In this document: in pieces, positions 49,878 to 61,451 of the stretch
How the letters are laid out: each line of letters starts with the position of its first letter
How positions within the stretch are numbered: the stretch's first letter is position 1
From: Rahnella inusitata
GTDB lineage: Bacteria; Pseudomonadota; Gammaproteobacteria; Enterobacterales; Enterobacteriaceae
Assembly: GCF_003263515.1 (NCBI RefSeq)
Contig: NZ_JYDE01000037.1
Span: 46,215-110,214 of the forward strand
Direction: 5' to 3'
DNA: 64,000 nucleotides
Notes under the pieces: generated by a model
Told to the model about the DNA's origin: nothing
The model's input: the letters and a program-made list of their open reading frames with translations, nothing else
Database searches by the model: none
Translations under genes and position numbers: made by a program

Positions 49878-51599
49878 TTAAAGCGGATTAAATCTGACTG
49901 AAACCGGCATGGCATTAATCTGATTTCTGCCGTTGTTTTTGGATAAATACAGCGCCTCATCGGCTGCACTGACGATATCTGACTGATCGTCGAGGCCGGG
50001 ATCCTGATCGGGCATATAGGTGGCGATGCCCTGGCTGATGGTTACCCGGTTAAATTCGCTGAAACTGTGTTTGATACCCAGCGTTTCAATGGATTCCATG
50101 ATGTGCTGGGCGACAATCCAGGCACCTTTCAAATCGGTATCCGGCAGAATAGCCGCAAACTCTTCACCGCCAAATCTTGTAACCACGTCCGTACTGCGTT
50201 TAAGCGATCTGCGCAGAGTTCGGGCAACCAGACGCAGACAGGCATCGCCTGATAAATGGCCGTAATGATCGTTGAAATGTTTGAAATAATCGATATCGAT
50301 CATCACCACCGTCAGCGGCGTGCGGTTGCGCTTCGCACGCATGTATTCGTGGCTCAGCACTTTCTTGAATTCACGGCGGTTAGGTAATTTGGTCAGCGAA
50401 TCCGTGCGTGCCTGAATTTCGAGACGGCGGTTGGCTTTCACCAGTTTCAGTTCAAGCAGTTTTCGCTCATGAACATCTTCAGCCGTACCATACCAGCGCT
50501 GGATGGAGCCGTCCGGCGCATAGCTCGCCGCAGCGCGAATGCGCATCCAGTTCCAGCCACGGTCAACGTGGCAAAAACGCACTTCGATATCCAGCGGTGC
50601 GCCGGTTTTCAGACATTGTTCCCACGTCTGCACGGCGGCACGGCGGTCTTCCACGTGCATACTCTGGATCCACTTATCGGCCAGAATATCCTGACGGGTC
50701 ATGCCCGTGATGCGCTGAAAACGTGAACTGACGTCACTGAGCATACCGCGCGGATCCGCTGTCCACGGAATTTGCGGGTTCAGTTCGACCATATTACGGT
50801 AATGCTCCTGGCTTTCCCGCAGCGCCTTCTCCATTCGCTTCAGGCTGGTGATATCGGTCATTGCTACAGAAAGACCGCTCAGCTGAGTTTGCGCGTCATA
50901 AGCCGCTTTGATGCGTACAAAGAAAACCTGATTTTTACCAGGAACCGAAAATTCGCGGTCAGGTGTGTGCTCGTTACGTTGCGCCAGTTCCAGCGCATTA
51001 TTGAGCAGCGGCGAGAGGCCGGGGAGGAAAACGCCGACTTTACGACCAATCGCTTCAAACGGTTGCAGACCGATAATGTTCGCCATAGCGTCATTCACCG
51101 TCACATAGCGCATGTGCAGATCGATGAAACACAGGCCAACCGGCGCGTTTGAATAAATGGATTCCAGCTGGAAGAGACGTTGTCCTGGAGCCTGATCCAG
51201 ATTGGTCAGATTACGGTCGATGCCGCGATAACCACGAAAGTTACCGTCGTGGTCAAATAACGGAACACCGCTGGTTTCGAGAATAACCTCCGTTCCATCC
51301 GGGCGGATATTACGGTTGAGTAATCCGCCAAAGGGCGCACGGCGTTCGACAATCGCAGCAAACTGCTCACCGACGCGCTTAGCTTCGTCAGGCGGCATAA
51401 AATCAAACGGGGTTTTACCAATGACTTCTTCAGGCGGGACTCCCAGAAATTCGATGCATTTATTCGAGGAAAAAACGTAACGTCCTTGTGCATCGACTTC
51501 CCAAATCCAGTCAGAATTGTTATCGATGATATCCCGCAGACTGGCCATTTCCTGTAAAAGCAGTCCATCTGCTGATTCGAGTTTCATTTGATCCGACAT
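49878..51599 (-). CDS. Diguanylate cyclase with three PAS domains
   Basis: 573 residues. Three PAS/PAC modules (about 12-130, 140-255, 265-390) are followed by a GGDEF domain with active-site variant FGGEEF near residue 475. RSTD five residues before GGEEF is an intact RxxD inhibitory site. It should make cyclic di-GMP in response to a signal sensed by the PAS domains. No transmembrane segment, so it is cytoplasmic. Inserted between yebV and rsmF relative to E. coli. Transcribed alone. Confidence 0.92.
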   Translation of the reverse strand: MSDQMKLESADGLLLQEMASLRDIIDNNSDWIWEVDAQGRYVFSSNKCIEFLGVPPEEVIGKTPFDFMPPDEAKRVGEQFAAIVERRAPFGGLLNRNIRPDGTEVILETSGVPLFDHDGNFRGYRGIDRNLTNLDQAPGQRLFQLESIYSNAPVGLCFIDLHMRYVTVNDAMANIIGLQPFEAIGRKVGVFLPGLSPLLNNALELAQRNEHTPDREFSVPGKNQVFFVRIKAAYDAQTQLSGLSVAMTDITSLKRMEKALRESQEHYRNMVELNPQIPWTADPRGMLSDVSSRFQRITGMTRQDILADKWIQSMHVEDRRAAVQTWEQCLKTGAPLDIEVRFCHVDRGWNWMRIRAAASYAPDGSIQRWYGTAEDVHERKLLELKLVKANRRLEIQARTDSLTKLPNRREFKKVLSHEYMRAKRNRTPLTVVMIDIDYFKHFNDHYGHLSGDACLRLVARTLRRSLKRSTDVVTRFGGEEFAAILPDTDLKGAWIVAQHIMESIETLGIKHSFSEFNRVTISQGIATYMPDQDPGLDDQSDIVSAADEALYLSKNNGRNQINAMPVSVRFNPL

Positions 51600-51967
51600 G
51601 ATACTTCTCCGACTGGCAGGTCTTTACTCAACATCAGGCACTATGATTCATTTATAAAAATGATATATCACTAGCAATGTCATGTTGAGGGCAATAATAC
51701 ATGTCAGGTTAGGATTATTCCTACTTATAATTCAATAAACCTTTCTGGATAAAATAGGTCGATATCGAGGATAAGTAGCATAAAATTTTTTGAAGGCATT
51801 TTATTCCTGAGTTTAGCTCTCAAGACTTCACCTTAAGGTATCAGTCGGGAGTATTAACTAAAGTGAGCAGTCGGGGTATTTTGCTGTTTTTAGAAAAGTA
51901 TAAAGAGATTATTCTGCGCCAGCAGAGAGATGTTCTGGCGCAGGGGTTTTCGTCAGGGTAAAAGTAA
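51600..51967. other. Intergenic region with a rsmF terminator-like hairpin
   Basis: CTGCGCCAG/CTGGCGCAG (51914-51922, 51935-51943) lies 25 bp past the rsmF stop and may end its transcript. The rest is AT-rich and presumably carries the promoter of the diguanylate cyclase gene. No gene supported. Confidence 0.5.
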
Positions 51968-53437
51968 TTAATCGCCTGGCAAATCGGTGTGCCGCGTCGC
52001 GCCATCTCGCACCAGTTCACGCGGCAAACTATTTTTGATCCTGCTGCCAATTCGCTTCGCTAAACCCAGCGGTTGACCGAGCCACGTCACCAGACATTCA
52101 TCTTTAGGCGGAGCGTCGTCCGGGTAGATATCAACCCCGCGCAGCCAGCTTTGCGCGAGTTCATCAGTTATCTCAAAACGATTTGCCGCATCAGGGGCAC
52201 TGAAGGCAATCACTGCTTCATGCTGCCAGCGAAACCCTTTCGGAAAACGTTCTGCGAGACGCAGGCCGATGCGTGAGAAGCGCACTTTACCAAACAGCGG
52301 CTCGAACACGGCCGGGAAGAGCCAGATTTCTTTATCGCGTTGCCACAGCGTGAACTGTTCTTCAGGCCAGCGCAGGCCGGAGAGCGCAGCGGCACTCACG
52401 ATTTCCGCAGTGTCCTGACGCGACATCGGAGAGAACGGGAAGCGGCCAATTTTATAACCGGGTGCGGGTAAGCGCGTGACCGAATCTGTTTTACGAAAAC
52501 GCGCGACAAAGAATCCTTCGCTGTCGTAAACCTGCGGGAAAACATGCAGATAACCTTCCCGCGTGACGGCTTTCGATGCGCCATCAAATAAAGTTTCCAG
52601 CGTTTCCACTTCAACTGCGTCAGAATAGGTCTCGAGCAACCATTGGCAAACCTGCTGGTTTTCCTGTGCGTTGAGTGTGCAGGTCGAATACACCAGCACA
52701 CCGCCCGGTTTCAGCGCATGGAAGGCACTGTCGATCAGCTCACGCTGGGTGGAAGCAATGTCCTTAACGCTTTCTTGCGACCAGTTACTCATCGCATCGG
52801 CGTCCTTGCGGATAACCCCTTCACCAGAACAGGGGGCATCGAGCAGGACAGCATCAAAGGTTTCCGGCAGGGCGGCCCCAAATACCCGACCATCAAAATG
52901 CGTGAGTGCCGTATTGCTCACGCCACAGCGGCTGACGTTGGCATGCAGAACTTTCACACGGCTGGCGGAGTATTCGTTAGCGAGAATGCCGCCGTGATTG
53001 TTCATCAGCGCAGCGATTTGCGTAGTTTTGGAACCCGGCGCAGCGGCGACGTCCATGACCAGGACCGGTTGCGTATCGTTGGCAAACAGCGCGGTCACCG
53101 GCAACATGGAACTGGCTTCCTGAATATAAAACAGCCCCGCCAGATGCGCGAGTGCGTTTCCTAACCGTGACTCATCCAGCACGTGGCGGTTGATCCAGAA
53201 ACCTTCCGCGCACCAGGGTACCGGCTCTAACGCCCACTGATAGAGGGCGGCCAGCTCGAGAAATGCGGGCACGCTGATTTTTAGCGTATTGACACGCAGA
53301 CTCGGGCGGAGAGGGCGCTGACATGCAGCAATGAAATCTTCCATGCTGAGATTTTCAGGCATGACGGCACGAGTTGCGTCGAGAAAGGCGGCGGGTAATT
53401 TCTCCGCAAAGGCGCTGGCTGTGGTGAGTTTTGACAA
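51968..53437 (-). CDS. rsmF: 16S rRNA (cytosine-1407-C5) methyltransferase RsmF
   Basis: 489 residues (E. coli: 479). The NOL1/NOP2/Sun SAM-dependent methyltransferase core has the SAM loop [12 protein letters not shown] near residue 127, and the two catalytic Cys in DAPCSGEG and YSTCTLN. A C-terminal PUA-like domain carries [17 protein letters not shown]. It methylates C1407 of 16S rRNA in the 30S subunit. Lies downstream of letB with a terminator between them. Confidence 0.96.
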   Translation of the reverse strand: MSKLTTASAFAEKLPAAFLDATRAVMPENLSMEDFIAACQRPLRPSLRVNTLKISVPAFLELAALYQWALEPVPWCAEGFWINRHVLDESRLGNALAHLAGLFYIQEASSMLPVTALFANDTQPVLVMDVAAAPGSKTTQIAALMNNHGGILANEYSASRVKVLHANVSRCGVSNTALTHFDGRVFGAALPETFDAVLLDAPCSGEGVIRKDADAMSNWSQESVKDIASTQRELIDSAFHALKPGGVLVYSTCTLNAQENQQVCQWLLETYSDAVEVETLETLFDGASKAVTREGYLHVFPQVYDSEGFFVARFRKTDSVTRLPAPGYKIGRFPFSPMSRQDTAEIVSAAALSGLRWPEEQFTLWQRDKEIWLFPAVFEPLFGKVRFSRIGLRLAERFPKGFRWQHEAVIAFSAPDAANRFEITDELAQSWLRGVDIYPDDAPPKDECLVTWLGQPLGLAKRIGSRIKNSLPRELVRDGATRHTDLPGD

Positions 53438-53522
53438 AGGTGCGGTTCCAGAACTGAATAAGTTTTCCAGCGCCGGAGTCTAACATATTTACACAAGATC
53501 CACGGCAGCCGCCACCTTCCCA

Positions 53523-53550
53523 AAATAAAAAGGCCACCCGAAGGTGGCCT
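53523..53550 (-). terminator. Terminator after letAB
   Basis: AGGCCACC-TTCG-GGTGGCCT stem (53531-53550) followed on the minus strand by TTTTATTTT, between the letB stop (53681) and the rsmF start (53437). Confidence 0.88.
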
Positions 53551-53680
53551 GAGACTAATGAAACAGTGTCGGCAGCGGTGAGAACAGTCAGATCGTAAAG
53601 ACGCCGCGAAATCATTCCTGATGGCTCGTTCCGCCTCATTCATGATGCGGACGCTTTACTCTTCTGCCTGTTTCACCCCG

Positions 53681-56311
53681 TCAGTTTCTTGGGATAGCTG
53701 TGCCCCAGTTTTGCCAGTCTTTTGGCGCTTCCGGGTTGAGCAGGAAGTGATTGCCGTTGGCGGCTTTCGGTGCCAGCGGTGTGGTAGGTGGTGTTGCGAA
53801 AGCAATGCCACCACGAATAAATTGCTGGAACGTCCCACTTTTGAACATCCCGCCGGTCAGCCCGAATTGCAGGTCATACCCGGAAGCCAGCCAGAAGACA
53901 GTATTTGCGCGCACCAGATACTGATACTTTTTACTGATCCTCAACGTGACGTTGACGCGATCGGCCATGGCGCCGAGATAGAACCCTGAAACCGTACCCA
54001 CTTCGATACCGCGGAACAGCACTGGCGTACCAATTTGCAGCGAACCCACTTCGGCGGCATCAACCACAATGCCTAAACCGTCGGTGTAACGTGAATCGGT
54101 AATGGTCGATTCCTGCAGATCAAAGTTACGCGTTGGCGCACCTTTTCCGGCTTCAACGTTGATGTAAGGCTGAAGCAGCGTATCCAGATTACTGACGCCA
54201 CCGGCGGAAATCTCCGGTGAAACAATCGAGAAGCGCGAGCCGCGGCGGGCAAAATTATCTACATATTCAGGATACAGTACGGCTTTTGCCGCGACCTGAT
54301 TGAGCTGAGGATCCAGCTTCAGGGACTCCACCTGCCCGATAGTAATTCCGAGGTAACGCAGCGGCATCCCCGGCGAGAGCTTACTGGCATCGTAGGTATT
54401 GAGAATGATCTGACTGCCGACAGCGCGGGCAGACGTTTCTGAATCATACAGAATACGTTTAACGCCTTTGGTGAGTGTCACGCCTTCCAGATTGTCGAAA
54501 CTGATGGCGCCTTTTAACGCGCGATCCAGCGGCGATGCCTGAACTGTCAGGCCGCTGCCGTTCAGCTGAACTTTAGCGCCGCCTTCCGCCCAGAAGATAC
54601 TCTTATCGCTCAGCAAGTTGCGGTATTGAGGCTGAATGTAGACATCCACTTCGAACAGATTGGCTTTCGGGCGGACGTTAACAATTTCACCTACCTGGAA
54701 CTTGCGGTAAAGCACCACGGAGCCGGTTTGCACGTCTGGCAGGCTTTTCGCCGTCAGCGTCAGCGTCGCGCCGGGTTGTTCGCCCTGAATGCCTTCAGCC
54801 GCTTTTTCGGCATTGCTGTAGAGCGGATATTTCTGTCCCGGTGCGCCTTTGGTACCCGGAATAATGCGCACGCCACCGTCGACCCATTCCTGAGCGCTGG
54901 CGCCGAGCACCTCCATCCCATCAATACCCAGTTTCACGTCCACGCGGCTGTTGACCACAAATTTACTGTCTTTATGCAGCAGATCTTTGTATTCCGGCAT
55001 GATAGCGGCATTGAAGACGATACCCTCGTCAGTCAGTTTACGATCCATGACCTGCCCGACGGTGATGCCATACAGTTTGATCGGCTGACCGGCATCAATG
55101 CCGTAGCTTTGCGGTGCAATCAGCTGGAGCTTGATGGTGCCGGGATCCTGAAGCAGCTTGCTGTTACTGTCGAGCACCACAAAATGCTTCTGCGGTTCAC
55201 CTTCGCCCGGAATCAGTTCCAGCGTATTGCCGGTCAGCAACTGACTGAGGTTGGCATTGCTGAGGCTGATTTTCGGACTGTTCATTTCAATGCGTGTGCC
55301 AGTTCGGATCATATCCAGCACTGAAGGGTCAACGGTCAGTTTACCGGTGACTTTGCTGTCTGACTGCAGGGTGATTTTGGTCAGCGTACCGACCTGCAAT
55401 CCCTGATACATCAGCGGCGTCTGGCCTTCGGAGAGGCCGTCGCCATTCGGCAAGTCCAGATCGATTTCCACACCGCGCTGGCTCTGCGCCAGATCAGGGT
55501 AAAGCACGTAGGACTGATCGGCTTTCGCCGGTTTACCGTCATTAGGCGAATCCATTGAAATCGCGCCATTGACCAGAGCCGCCAGACTTTCCATCTGCAC
55601 TTTTGCGCCGCTCAGGCTGAAATCCCCTTTGAAACCCGATACGTTCCAAAAACGGGTATTGTCCTTGACCAGATTCGCAAAACGTTTCTCGATCAGCAGG
55701 TCAATGGTTACGCCGTTATTGCCGCTTTCGATATCGTAATCGTAGACTTTACCCACAGGGATTTTTCGGTAATACACCAGTGAACCGGTGCTCAGCGAGC
55801 CCAGATCTTTGGCGTGAAGATGAATCATCAGTTCGCCGGTGTTAAGCCGGAATTTAGGCTGCGTATCCAGTGCGACAAAGTGATCTTTTTCTTCGCCGGG
55901 CCCTGGCATCATTCCGATGTAGTTACCGCCGACCAGCGCATCCAGCCCGGAAACTCCGGCAAGTGATGCTTTCGGCGTGACCAGCCAGAATTGCGTGCCT
56001 TCACGTAACGCGTCAGACAAATCGCTTTTGATACTGACTTTCACCTGAATGGTGCGCAGGTCTTTGGTCAGGCTGATGGATTCCACCGTCCCGACTTCCA
56101 CGCCCTGATAGCGGACAGGCGTCCGGCCCGCAACGATCCCAGCAGCAGACTGGAAATCGATCGTCACCGTCGCGCCGCGCTCCTGATAGTTGCTGTAAAT
56201 CAGCCATCCGGCGATCAGTAAAGCAATAAACGGCAGCAGCCAGAAAGGTGAAATCCGGCGTCTGTGTTTTATCCGTGCTTCAGTCGGTGTATTCGGCGTT
56301 TCCTGTTGCAT
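53681..56311 (-). CDS. letB: Lipid transport MCE protein LetB (YebT)
   Basis: 876 residues (E. coli: 877), starting [19 protein letters not shown]. One N-terminal transmembrane helix ([16 protein letters not shown]) and a periplasmic body with seven MCE repeats, each with a PV.Y.G..VG.V pattern (for example [14 protein letters not shown]). In E. coli LetB forms a stacked seven-ring tunnel that carries lipids between the membranes, working with LetA. The start at 56311 fits the family; 56317 is a possible alternative. Overlaps letA. Confidence 0.96.
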   Translation of the reverse strand: MQQETPNTPTEARIKHRRRISPFWLLPFIALLIAGWLIYSNYQERGATVTIDFQSAAGIVAGRTPVRYQGVEVGTVESISLTKDLRTIQVKVSIKSDLSDALREGTQFWLVTPKASLAGVSGLDALVGGNYIGMMPGPGEEKDHFVALDTQPKFRLNTGELMIHLHAKDLGSLSTGSLVYYRKIPVGKVYDYDIESGNNGVTIDLLIEKRFANLVKDNTRFWNVSGFKGDFSLSGAKVQMESLAALVNGAISMDSPNDGKPAKADQSYVLYPDLAQSQRGVEIDLDLPNGDGLSEGQTPLMYQGLQVGTLTKITLQSDSKVTGKLTVDPSVLDMIRTGTRIEMNSPKISLSNANLSQLLTGNTLELIPGEGEPQKHFVVLDSNSKLLQDPGTIKLQLIAPQSYGIDAGQPIKLYGITVGQVMDRKLTDEGIVFNAAIMPEYKDLLHKDSKFVVNSRVDVKLGIDGMEVLGASAQEWVDGGVRIIPGTKGAPGQKYPLYSNAEKAAEGIQGEQPGATLTLTAKSLPDVQTGSVVLYRKFQVGEIVNVRPKANLFEVDVYIQPQYRNLLSDKSIFWAEGGAKVQLNGSGLTVQASPLDRALKGAISFDNLEGVTLTKGVKRILYDSETSARAVGSQIILNTYDASKLSPGMPLRYLGITIGQVESLKLDPQLNQVAAKAVLYPEYVDNFARRGSRFSIVSPEISAGGVSNLDTLLQPYINVEAGKGAPTRNFDLQESTITDSRYTDGLGIVVDAAEVGSLQIGTPVLFRGIEVGTVSGFYLGAMADRVNVTLRISKKYQYLVRANTVFWLASGYDLQFGLTGGMFKSGTFQQFIRGGIAFATPPTTPLAPKAANGNHFLLNPEAPKDWQNWGTAIPRN

Positions 56312-57527
56312 GTGCATCCCAAATCAAGCGGCTATCAAGCCATTCAACGGCAAGAATGGTCAGGATCACGGCGGAGCCAAAGTAAAAGGCCGCCGGTCCC
56401 ATTGTAAATGACAAAAGCTGGTCACGATTTACCAGCGACATCATTAATGAAATTACAAATAAATCGAGCATTGACCAGCGTCCGATCCAGGTTACCAGCC
56501 GTAATAAACGTACGCGCGTTTTCAGTCCCTGAATCGCTTTAAAATGGATGCTGAGCAGTAAAGTCAGCATCACGATAACTTTTGTGAAGGGCACCAGAAC
56601 GCTGGCGATAAAGACAATCGCAGCGATCGGTACGTTTCCTGACGTGGCGAGCGACACTACGCCAGAAAATATGGTGTCCTTCAACTGTTGGCCGTTGGCA
56701 TAAATAATGGAAATCGGCAGCATGTTCGCCGGGATCAAAAAAACCATCGCCGCAATCAGCGCGGCCCAGGTTTTTTGCAGGCTATGTTTATAACGCACCC
56801 GCATTGGTGTGTGGCAACGCGGACAGCGACCACGATCATCAGGCTGACCGGTGAATTTACAGGATAAACAGAGTCGCAGCGAAGAGGGCACACCTTTCGG
56901 CTGCCGCTGCGGATAAAACTCTTCCCACAGCTGCTCGATGTTGAGATTAATCATGGTCAGCGTGACCATCACCGTCATCATCAGATACGCCGCCAGCGCC
57001 AGGCCGACGTTGATATCAGCATATTCCTTCACTTTGATGCTGGCCACGGCCATGCCAATCAGATAAATATCGAGCATCACCCAGTCTTTCAAACGGTCGA
57101 GCATCAGCAACACGGGTTTAAGATTCATGCCCAGTTTGCTGCCAAAATGAAGATACAGGATGGAGAGCGCCAGCGTCAGCGGCGCGCCGATGGTGCAAAA
57201 GGCGACCATACTGGCGGTGACCGGATCGCCCTGACGCGACATCTGCCAGATACCTTCGAGCAGGCTCGCATCAATTTTCGTGCCTAACAGTCTGATGCTG
57301 ATCAGCGGTTCGGTGTAAGCGAACGGCATGAGCAGCAAAATGCTGATGGCAATGGTGATGAGGCGGGGCAGTGAGCATACCCGGCCTTTTTCGACTTTTG
57401 CATTGCAGCGCGGGCAGTGTGCCGTCTGTGTGCGTTTGAGTGCCGGCAGCGAAAACAGATGGTCGCACTCGCTACAGCGTTGGTAGCGAACTTGCGGGAT
57501 CTGCGCTGATATTGTGTTTATTTTCAT
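56280..57527 (-). CDS. letA: Lipid transport inner-membrane protein LetA (YebS)
   Basis: 415 residues from the ATG at 57527, preceded by AGGT; an in-frame longer frame opens at 57596. Two zinc ribbons, CSECDHLF ... CPRCNAK near the N-terminus and CLSCKFTG ... CPRCHTPM near residue 215, each precede a set of transmembrane helices (tandem PqiA-like domains). LetA is the membrane partner of LetB. The end overlaps letB by 32 nt, so the two form an operon. Confidence 0.95.
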   Translation of the reverse strand: MKINTISAQIPQVRYQRCSECDHLFSLPALKRTQTAHCPRCNAKVEKGRVCSLPRLITIAISILLLMPFAYTEPLISIRLLGTKIDASLLEGIWQMSRQGDPVTASMVAFCTIGAPLTLALSILYLHFGSKLGMNLKPVLLMLDRLKDWVMLDIYLIGMAVASIKVKEYADINVGLALAAYLMMTVMVTLTMINLNIEQLWEEFYPQRQPKGVPSSLRLCLSCKFTGQPDDRGRCPRCHTPMRVRYKHSLQKTWAALIAAMVFLIPANMLPISIIYANGQQLKDTIFSGVVSLATSGNVPIAAIVFIASVLVPFTKVIVMLTLLLSIHFKAIQGLKTRVRLLRLVTWIGRWSMLDLFVISLMMSLVNRDQLLSFTMGPAAFYFGSAVILTILAVEWLDSRLIWDAHATGNAEYTD

Positions 57528-57783
57528 AGTACCTGGAGTAGTAAGAATACCTGTTGTTACAATTACGCATCCCCTCAAGGGGGCAGGCGAGGCCATCAGG
57601 CCAAGATCAGCCAGGTTTTTTTGACAAAATAACGTATTATGCGGTCGGCAAACAGTTATTGTAGGCGAGTCTTTTTGATGTCACACAGGATTAACCTTGT
57701 TCAAATGGGCATTTAATGCTTATTTTAGAGAGGTTAAGCACACCAGAACGGCTCAGTGCCCTTAGGTTATTATTGGTTACTAC

Positions 57784-58281
57784 ATGAATAAAGAAGCATT
57801 CTACACGGAATTAAAACGTGATTTGAACGCGTTGATCGCCGGAGAAAACAATTTTATTGCCACTCTGTCGAACACCAGTGCTTTACTGTTTGAACGTCTT
57901 GAAGGCGTCAACTGGGTGGGTTTTTATCTGATGGATGGCACTTCGCTGGTGCTTGGTCCATTCCAGGGTAAAATTGCCTGCGTGCGTATTCCGGTAGGAA
58001 AAGGCGTATGCGGTACCGCAGTGGCGGAAAATACCGTTCAGCGTGTGGGCGATGTCCATGCCTTTGCGGGCCACATTGCGTGTGACGCAGCAAGTAATGC
58101 CGAGATTGTTCTGCCCATTACGGTGAAAGGAACAGTTATCGGCGTATTAGACATTGATAGCACCGTTTATCAACGCTTCGATGAAGCCGATGAACAGGGG
58201 CTGACAGAGTTAGTCAGCGGGCTTTGCCAGCATCTTGAAAACTGCGATGCTGAAAAATATGTCAATCTGATCGTAAGTTGA
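57784..58281 (+). CDS. msrC: Free methionine-(R)-sulfoxide reductase
   Basis: 165 residues (E. coli YebR/MsrC size). A GAF-type domain with C66, C76 and C100 (KIACVRIPVGKGVCGTAV, GHIACDAAS), the Cys positions used by MsrC. It reduces free methionine R-sulfoxide in the cytoplasm. It diverges from letA and precedes proQ by 95 bp, as in E. coli. Confidence 0.95.
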   Translation: MNKEAFYTELKRDLNALIAGENNFIATLSNTSALLFERLEGVNWVGFYLMDGTSLVLGPFQGKIACVRIPVGKGVCGTAVAENTVQRVGDVHAFAGHIACDAASNAEIVLPITVKGTVIGVLDIDSTVYQRFDEADEQGLTELVSGLCQHLENCDAEKYVNLIVS

Positions 58282-58376
58282 TCGTCGGATAACGTGGCAT
58301 TTAATAATGGCGTCATTATAATGGCGCCTGTTCATGCCTGCGCCGGTTGGCAAACCCGTTGTAATCAGGAAATTTC

Positions 58377-59066
58377 ATGGAAAATCAACCTAAGTTGAAC
58401 AGTAGTAAAGAAGTCATCGCCTTTTTGGCTGAGCGGTTCCCGCTCTGTTTTACCGCCGAAGGCGAAGCACGCCCATTAAAGATCGGTATCTTTGCGGATT
58501 TGGTCGAGCGCGTGCAAGGTGAAGAGAATCTGAGCAAAACTCAGTTACGCTCTGCTCTGCGTCTGTATACCTCAAGCTGGCGCTATCTGTACGGCGTTAA
58601 AGTTGGCGCAGAACGCGTTGACCTTGATGGTAATTCATGTGGCGTTCTTGAAGAGCAGCACGTCGAACATGCCCGTAAACAGTTGGAAGAAGCAAAAGCC
58701 CGCGTTCAGGCACAACGTGCAGAACAACAGGCTAAGCGTCGTGAAGCCGGTGAAACTACTGAGCCACGTCGTCCACGTCCGGCCGCTAAAAAACCTGCGC
58801 CGCGTCGTGAAAATGCGCCCGCTGCTGTGGCTGGTCAGGAGAATCGCAAACCACGTACACCTCGTCCACCGCGTGAGGAAAAACGTGAACCGCGTCATGT
58901 GCCAGTAACAGACATTTCAAAACTGCAAATTGGCCAGGAAATCAAAGTCAGAGCAGGACAGAGTGCGATGGATGCTACCGTTTTGGAAATTGCTAAAGAC
59001 GGTGTTCGCGTTCAACTCTCTTCGGGTCTGGCGATGATCGTGCGCGCAGAACACTTGCAGTTCTGA
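58377..59066 (+). CDS. proQ: RNA chaperone ProQ
   Basis: 229 residues. The N-terminal FinO-like RNA-binding domain (residues 1-120, with [27 protein letters not shown] and [15 protein letters not shown]), a basic Arg/Pro/Ala-rich linker (about 120-175), and a C-terminal Tudor-like domain ([24 protein letters not shown]). It binds hundreds of structured mRNAs and sRNAs. Starts at 58377; prc follows 19 bp downstream, likely co-transcribed. Confidence 0.97.
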   Translation: MENQPKLNSSKEVIAFLAERFPLCFTAEGEARPLKIGIFADLVERVQGEENLSKTQLRSALRLYTSSWRYLYGVKVGAERVDLDGNSCGVLEEQHVEHARKQLEEAKARVQAQRAEQQAKRREAGETTEPRRPRPAAKKPAPRRENAPAAVAGQENRKPRTPRPPREEKREPRHVPVTDISKLQIGQEIKVRAGQSAMDATVLEIAKDGVRVQLSSGLAMIVRAEHLQF

Positions 59067-59085
59067 TACGGAGGCCAACTCAGGC

Positions 59086-61161
59086 ATGAACAAATTTGTC
59101 AGATTAAGCGTTATCGCAGGTCTGTTAATGGCAGGAGCGGGGCTGGTGAATACCAGCTTTGCAGCGAATGAGAGTGCACCGGTCACTCTCTCGCAACTCC
59201 CTGACCTGACACAGGATCCTCAGGACGCCACGGTGAGTGAGCGTGTTACGGCACGCTTTACCCGTTCGCATTATCGTCAATTCGACCTTAATGCAGATTT
59301 CTCAGCGAAGATCTTCGACCGTTACCTCAACATGCTCGATTATGGCCATAACGTATTGATGGCTTCTGACGTGGCGCAATTTACCAACAAGCGCGCTACT
59401 TTAGGTGAGGAACTGAAAACCGGTCAGTTAACCACGCCATACGCTTTATTCAATCTGGCGCAAAAACGTCGCTTTGAACGCTATGATTATGCGTTGAAAG
59501 TGCTTGCCCGCCCGATGGATTTCACTGGCAATGACACGATTGAACTTGATCGCAGTAAGTCCCCGTGGCCGAAAGACCGCGCGGAGCTGGACAAATTGTG
59601 GGATGCGAAAGTCAAATATGACGAGCTGAACCTCAAGCTGACCGGCAAAAACGATCAGGAAATTCGCGATGTGCTGTCCAAACGCTATCATTTCGCGATG
59701 AAGCGTCTGACACAAAGCAACAGCGAAGACGTATTCCAGCTGGTGATGAATGCCTTTGCGCATGAAATTGACCCGCACACGAACTACCTTTCTCCGCGCA
59801 GTACCGAGCAGTTTAATACCGAAATGAGCCTGTCTCTGGAAGGTATTGGTGCCGTTCTGCAAGGTGACGACGATTATACAGTCATCAACTCGATGGTTGC
59901 AGGCGGCCCGGCGGCCAAAAGCAAAGCCATTGCAGTGGGCGATCGTATTGTTGGCGTAGGTCAGGTTCAGGCTGGCAAACCTTCACCGATGGTGGATGTG
60001 ATCGGCTGGCGTCTTGATGACGTCGTAGCGCTGATCAAAGGGCCGAAAGGCAGTAAAGTTCGCCTGCAGATCCTGCCAGCGGGCAAAAATGCCAAAAACC
60101 ACGTTATCACGCTGACTCGCGAAAAAATCCGTCTGGAAGACCGTGCAGTCAAAATGACCATCAAAAATGTCGGCTCTGAAAAAGTCGCCGTGATGGACAT
60201 TCCTGGCTTCTACGTCGGTCTGACTGATGATGTAAAAGTGCAGTTGCAGAAGATGGCGAAACAAAACGTCAACAGTCTGGTGATCGATCTGCGTACCAAT
60301 GGCGGTGGCGCACTGACTGAAGCGGTTTCTCTGTCGGGTCTGTTTATCCCAAGTGGTCCTGTTGTGCAGGTTCGCGATAACAACGGCCGCATCCGTCAGG
60401 ACAGCGATACCGATGGCGTCGTGTACTACAAAGGTCCGCTGGTAGTGCTGGTCGATCGTTTCAGTGCTTCGGCATCTGAGATCTTCGCCGCAGCCATGCA
60501 GGATTATGGCCGCGCGCTTATCGTAGGTGAGCCTACTTTCGGTAAGGGTACCGTTCAGCAGTACCGTTCGCTGAACCGTATTTACGATCAGATGCTGCGC
60601 CCTGAATGGCCTGCTCTGGGCTCCGTGCAATACACTATCCAGAAGTTCTATCGCATCAACGGCGGCAGTACTCAGCGTAAAGGGGTTACCCCGGATATTC
60701 TGATGCCAACCGGTATTGAGTCGATTGAAACGGGCGAGAAGTTCGAAGATAACGCGCTTCCGTGGGATAGCATTAACGCCGCGACTTACAGCAAATTGGG
60801 TGACATGAAGCCGTTCCTGCCTGATTTGTTGAAAAATCACGATGCGCGTATTGCGAAAGATCCAGAGTTCCAGTACATCCAGGAAGATATCGCGCGCTAC
60901 AAAGCGCTGAAAGAAAAACGTGATATCGCCTCTCTGAATTACGCCCAGCGTGATAAAGAAGATAAAGAGGATGATGCACTGCGTCTGAACCGCCTGAATG
61001 AACGCTTCAAACGAGAAGGTAAGAAACCACTGAAATCTTTGGATGATTTGCCGAAAGATTATGTGGCGCCAGACCCTTATCTCGATGAAGCCGACAATAT
61101 CGCGGTCGACCTCGGTAAGCTGGAAAAAGCATTGGGTGATCAGGCTCCGGCTGCAAAATAA
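59086..61161 (+). CDS. prc: Tail-specific periplasmic protease Prc (Tsp)
   Basis: 691 residues (E. coli: 682). Signal peptide (LLMAGAGLVNTSFAA), a PDZ domain near residues 238-325, and the S41 peptidase core with the Ser-Lys dyad in FSASASEIF and GKGTVQ. It degrades mis-processed periplasmic proteins and, with NlpI, MepS; it also processes FtsI. Terminator at 61193. Confidence 0.97.
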   Translation: MNKFVRLSVIAGLLMAGAGLVNTSFAANESAPVTLSQLPDLTQDPQDATVSERVTARFTRSHYRQFDLNADFSAKIFDRYLNMLDYGHNVLMASDVAQFTNKRATLGEELKTGQLTTPYALFNLAQKRRFERYDYALKVLARPMDFTGNDTIELDRSKSPWPKDRAELDKLWDAKVKYDELNLKLTGKNDQEIRDVLSKRYHFAMKRLTQSNSEDVFQLVMNAFAHEIDPHTNYLSPRSTEQFNTEMSLSLEGIGAVLQGDDDYTVINSMVAGGPAAKSKAIAVGDRIVGVGQVQAGKPSPMVDVIGWRLDDVVALIKGPKGSKVRLQILPAGKNAKNHVITLTREKIRLEDRAVKMTIKNVGSEKVAVMDIPGFYVGLTDDVKVQLQKMAKQNVNSLVIDLRTNGGGALTEAVSLSGLFIPSGPVVQVRDNNGRIRQDSDTDGVVYYKGPLVVLVDRFSASASEIFAAAMQDYGRALIVGEPTFGKGTVQQYRSLNRIYDQMLRPEWPALGSVQYTIQKFYRINGGSTQRKGVTPDILMPTGIESIETGEKFEDNALPWDSINAATYSKLGDMKPFLPDLLKNHDARIAKDPEFQYIQEDIARYKALKEKRDIASLNYAQRDKEDKEDDALRLNRLNERFKREGKKPLKSLDDLPKDYVAPDPYLDEADNIAVDLGKLEKALGDQAPAAK

Positions 61162-61192
61162 TCAACTTGCAGCCTGACAGTCACTTTGAAGA

Positions 61193-61217
61193 AGCGCACT
61201 CCGGTGCGCTTTTTTTA
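61193..61217 (+). terminator. Terminator after prc
   Basis: AGCGCAC-TCCG-GTGCGCT stem (61193-61210) followed by T7, 31 bp after the stop codon. Confidence 0.92.
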
Positions 61218-61451
61218 TGGAACAAAAACAAAAGGGAAACAGCTGCCGGAAAGTCGTGTCCAAAACACCGGGGGTAGATGTAAAATAAAATACTTCAATA
61301 TGTAAAGTATTGTGATTTTGGGCGGCTGTAGTGCGCAGACTCTTGAATCCGTAAAAGAAGCCCATAGGATCAGTATCAGCCGGGTGTGGTAAATCCCGGT
61401 GGTATGACTCAATAAATAATAATGAAGTAACGATGAGGAAATGAAAATTTT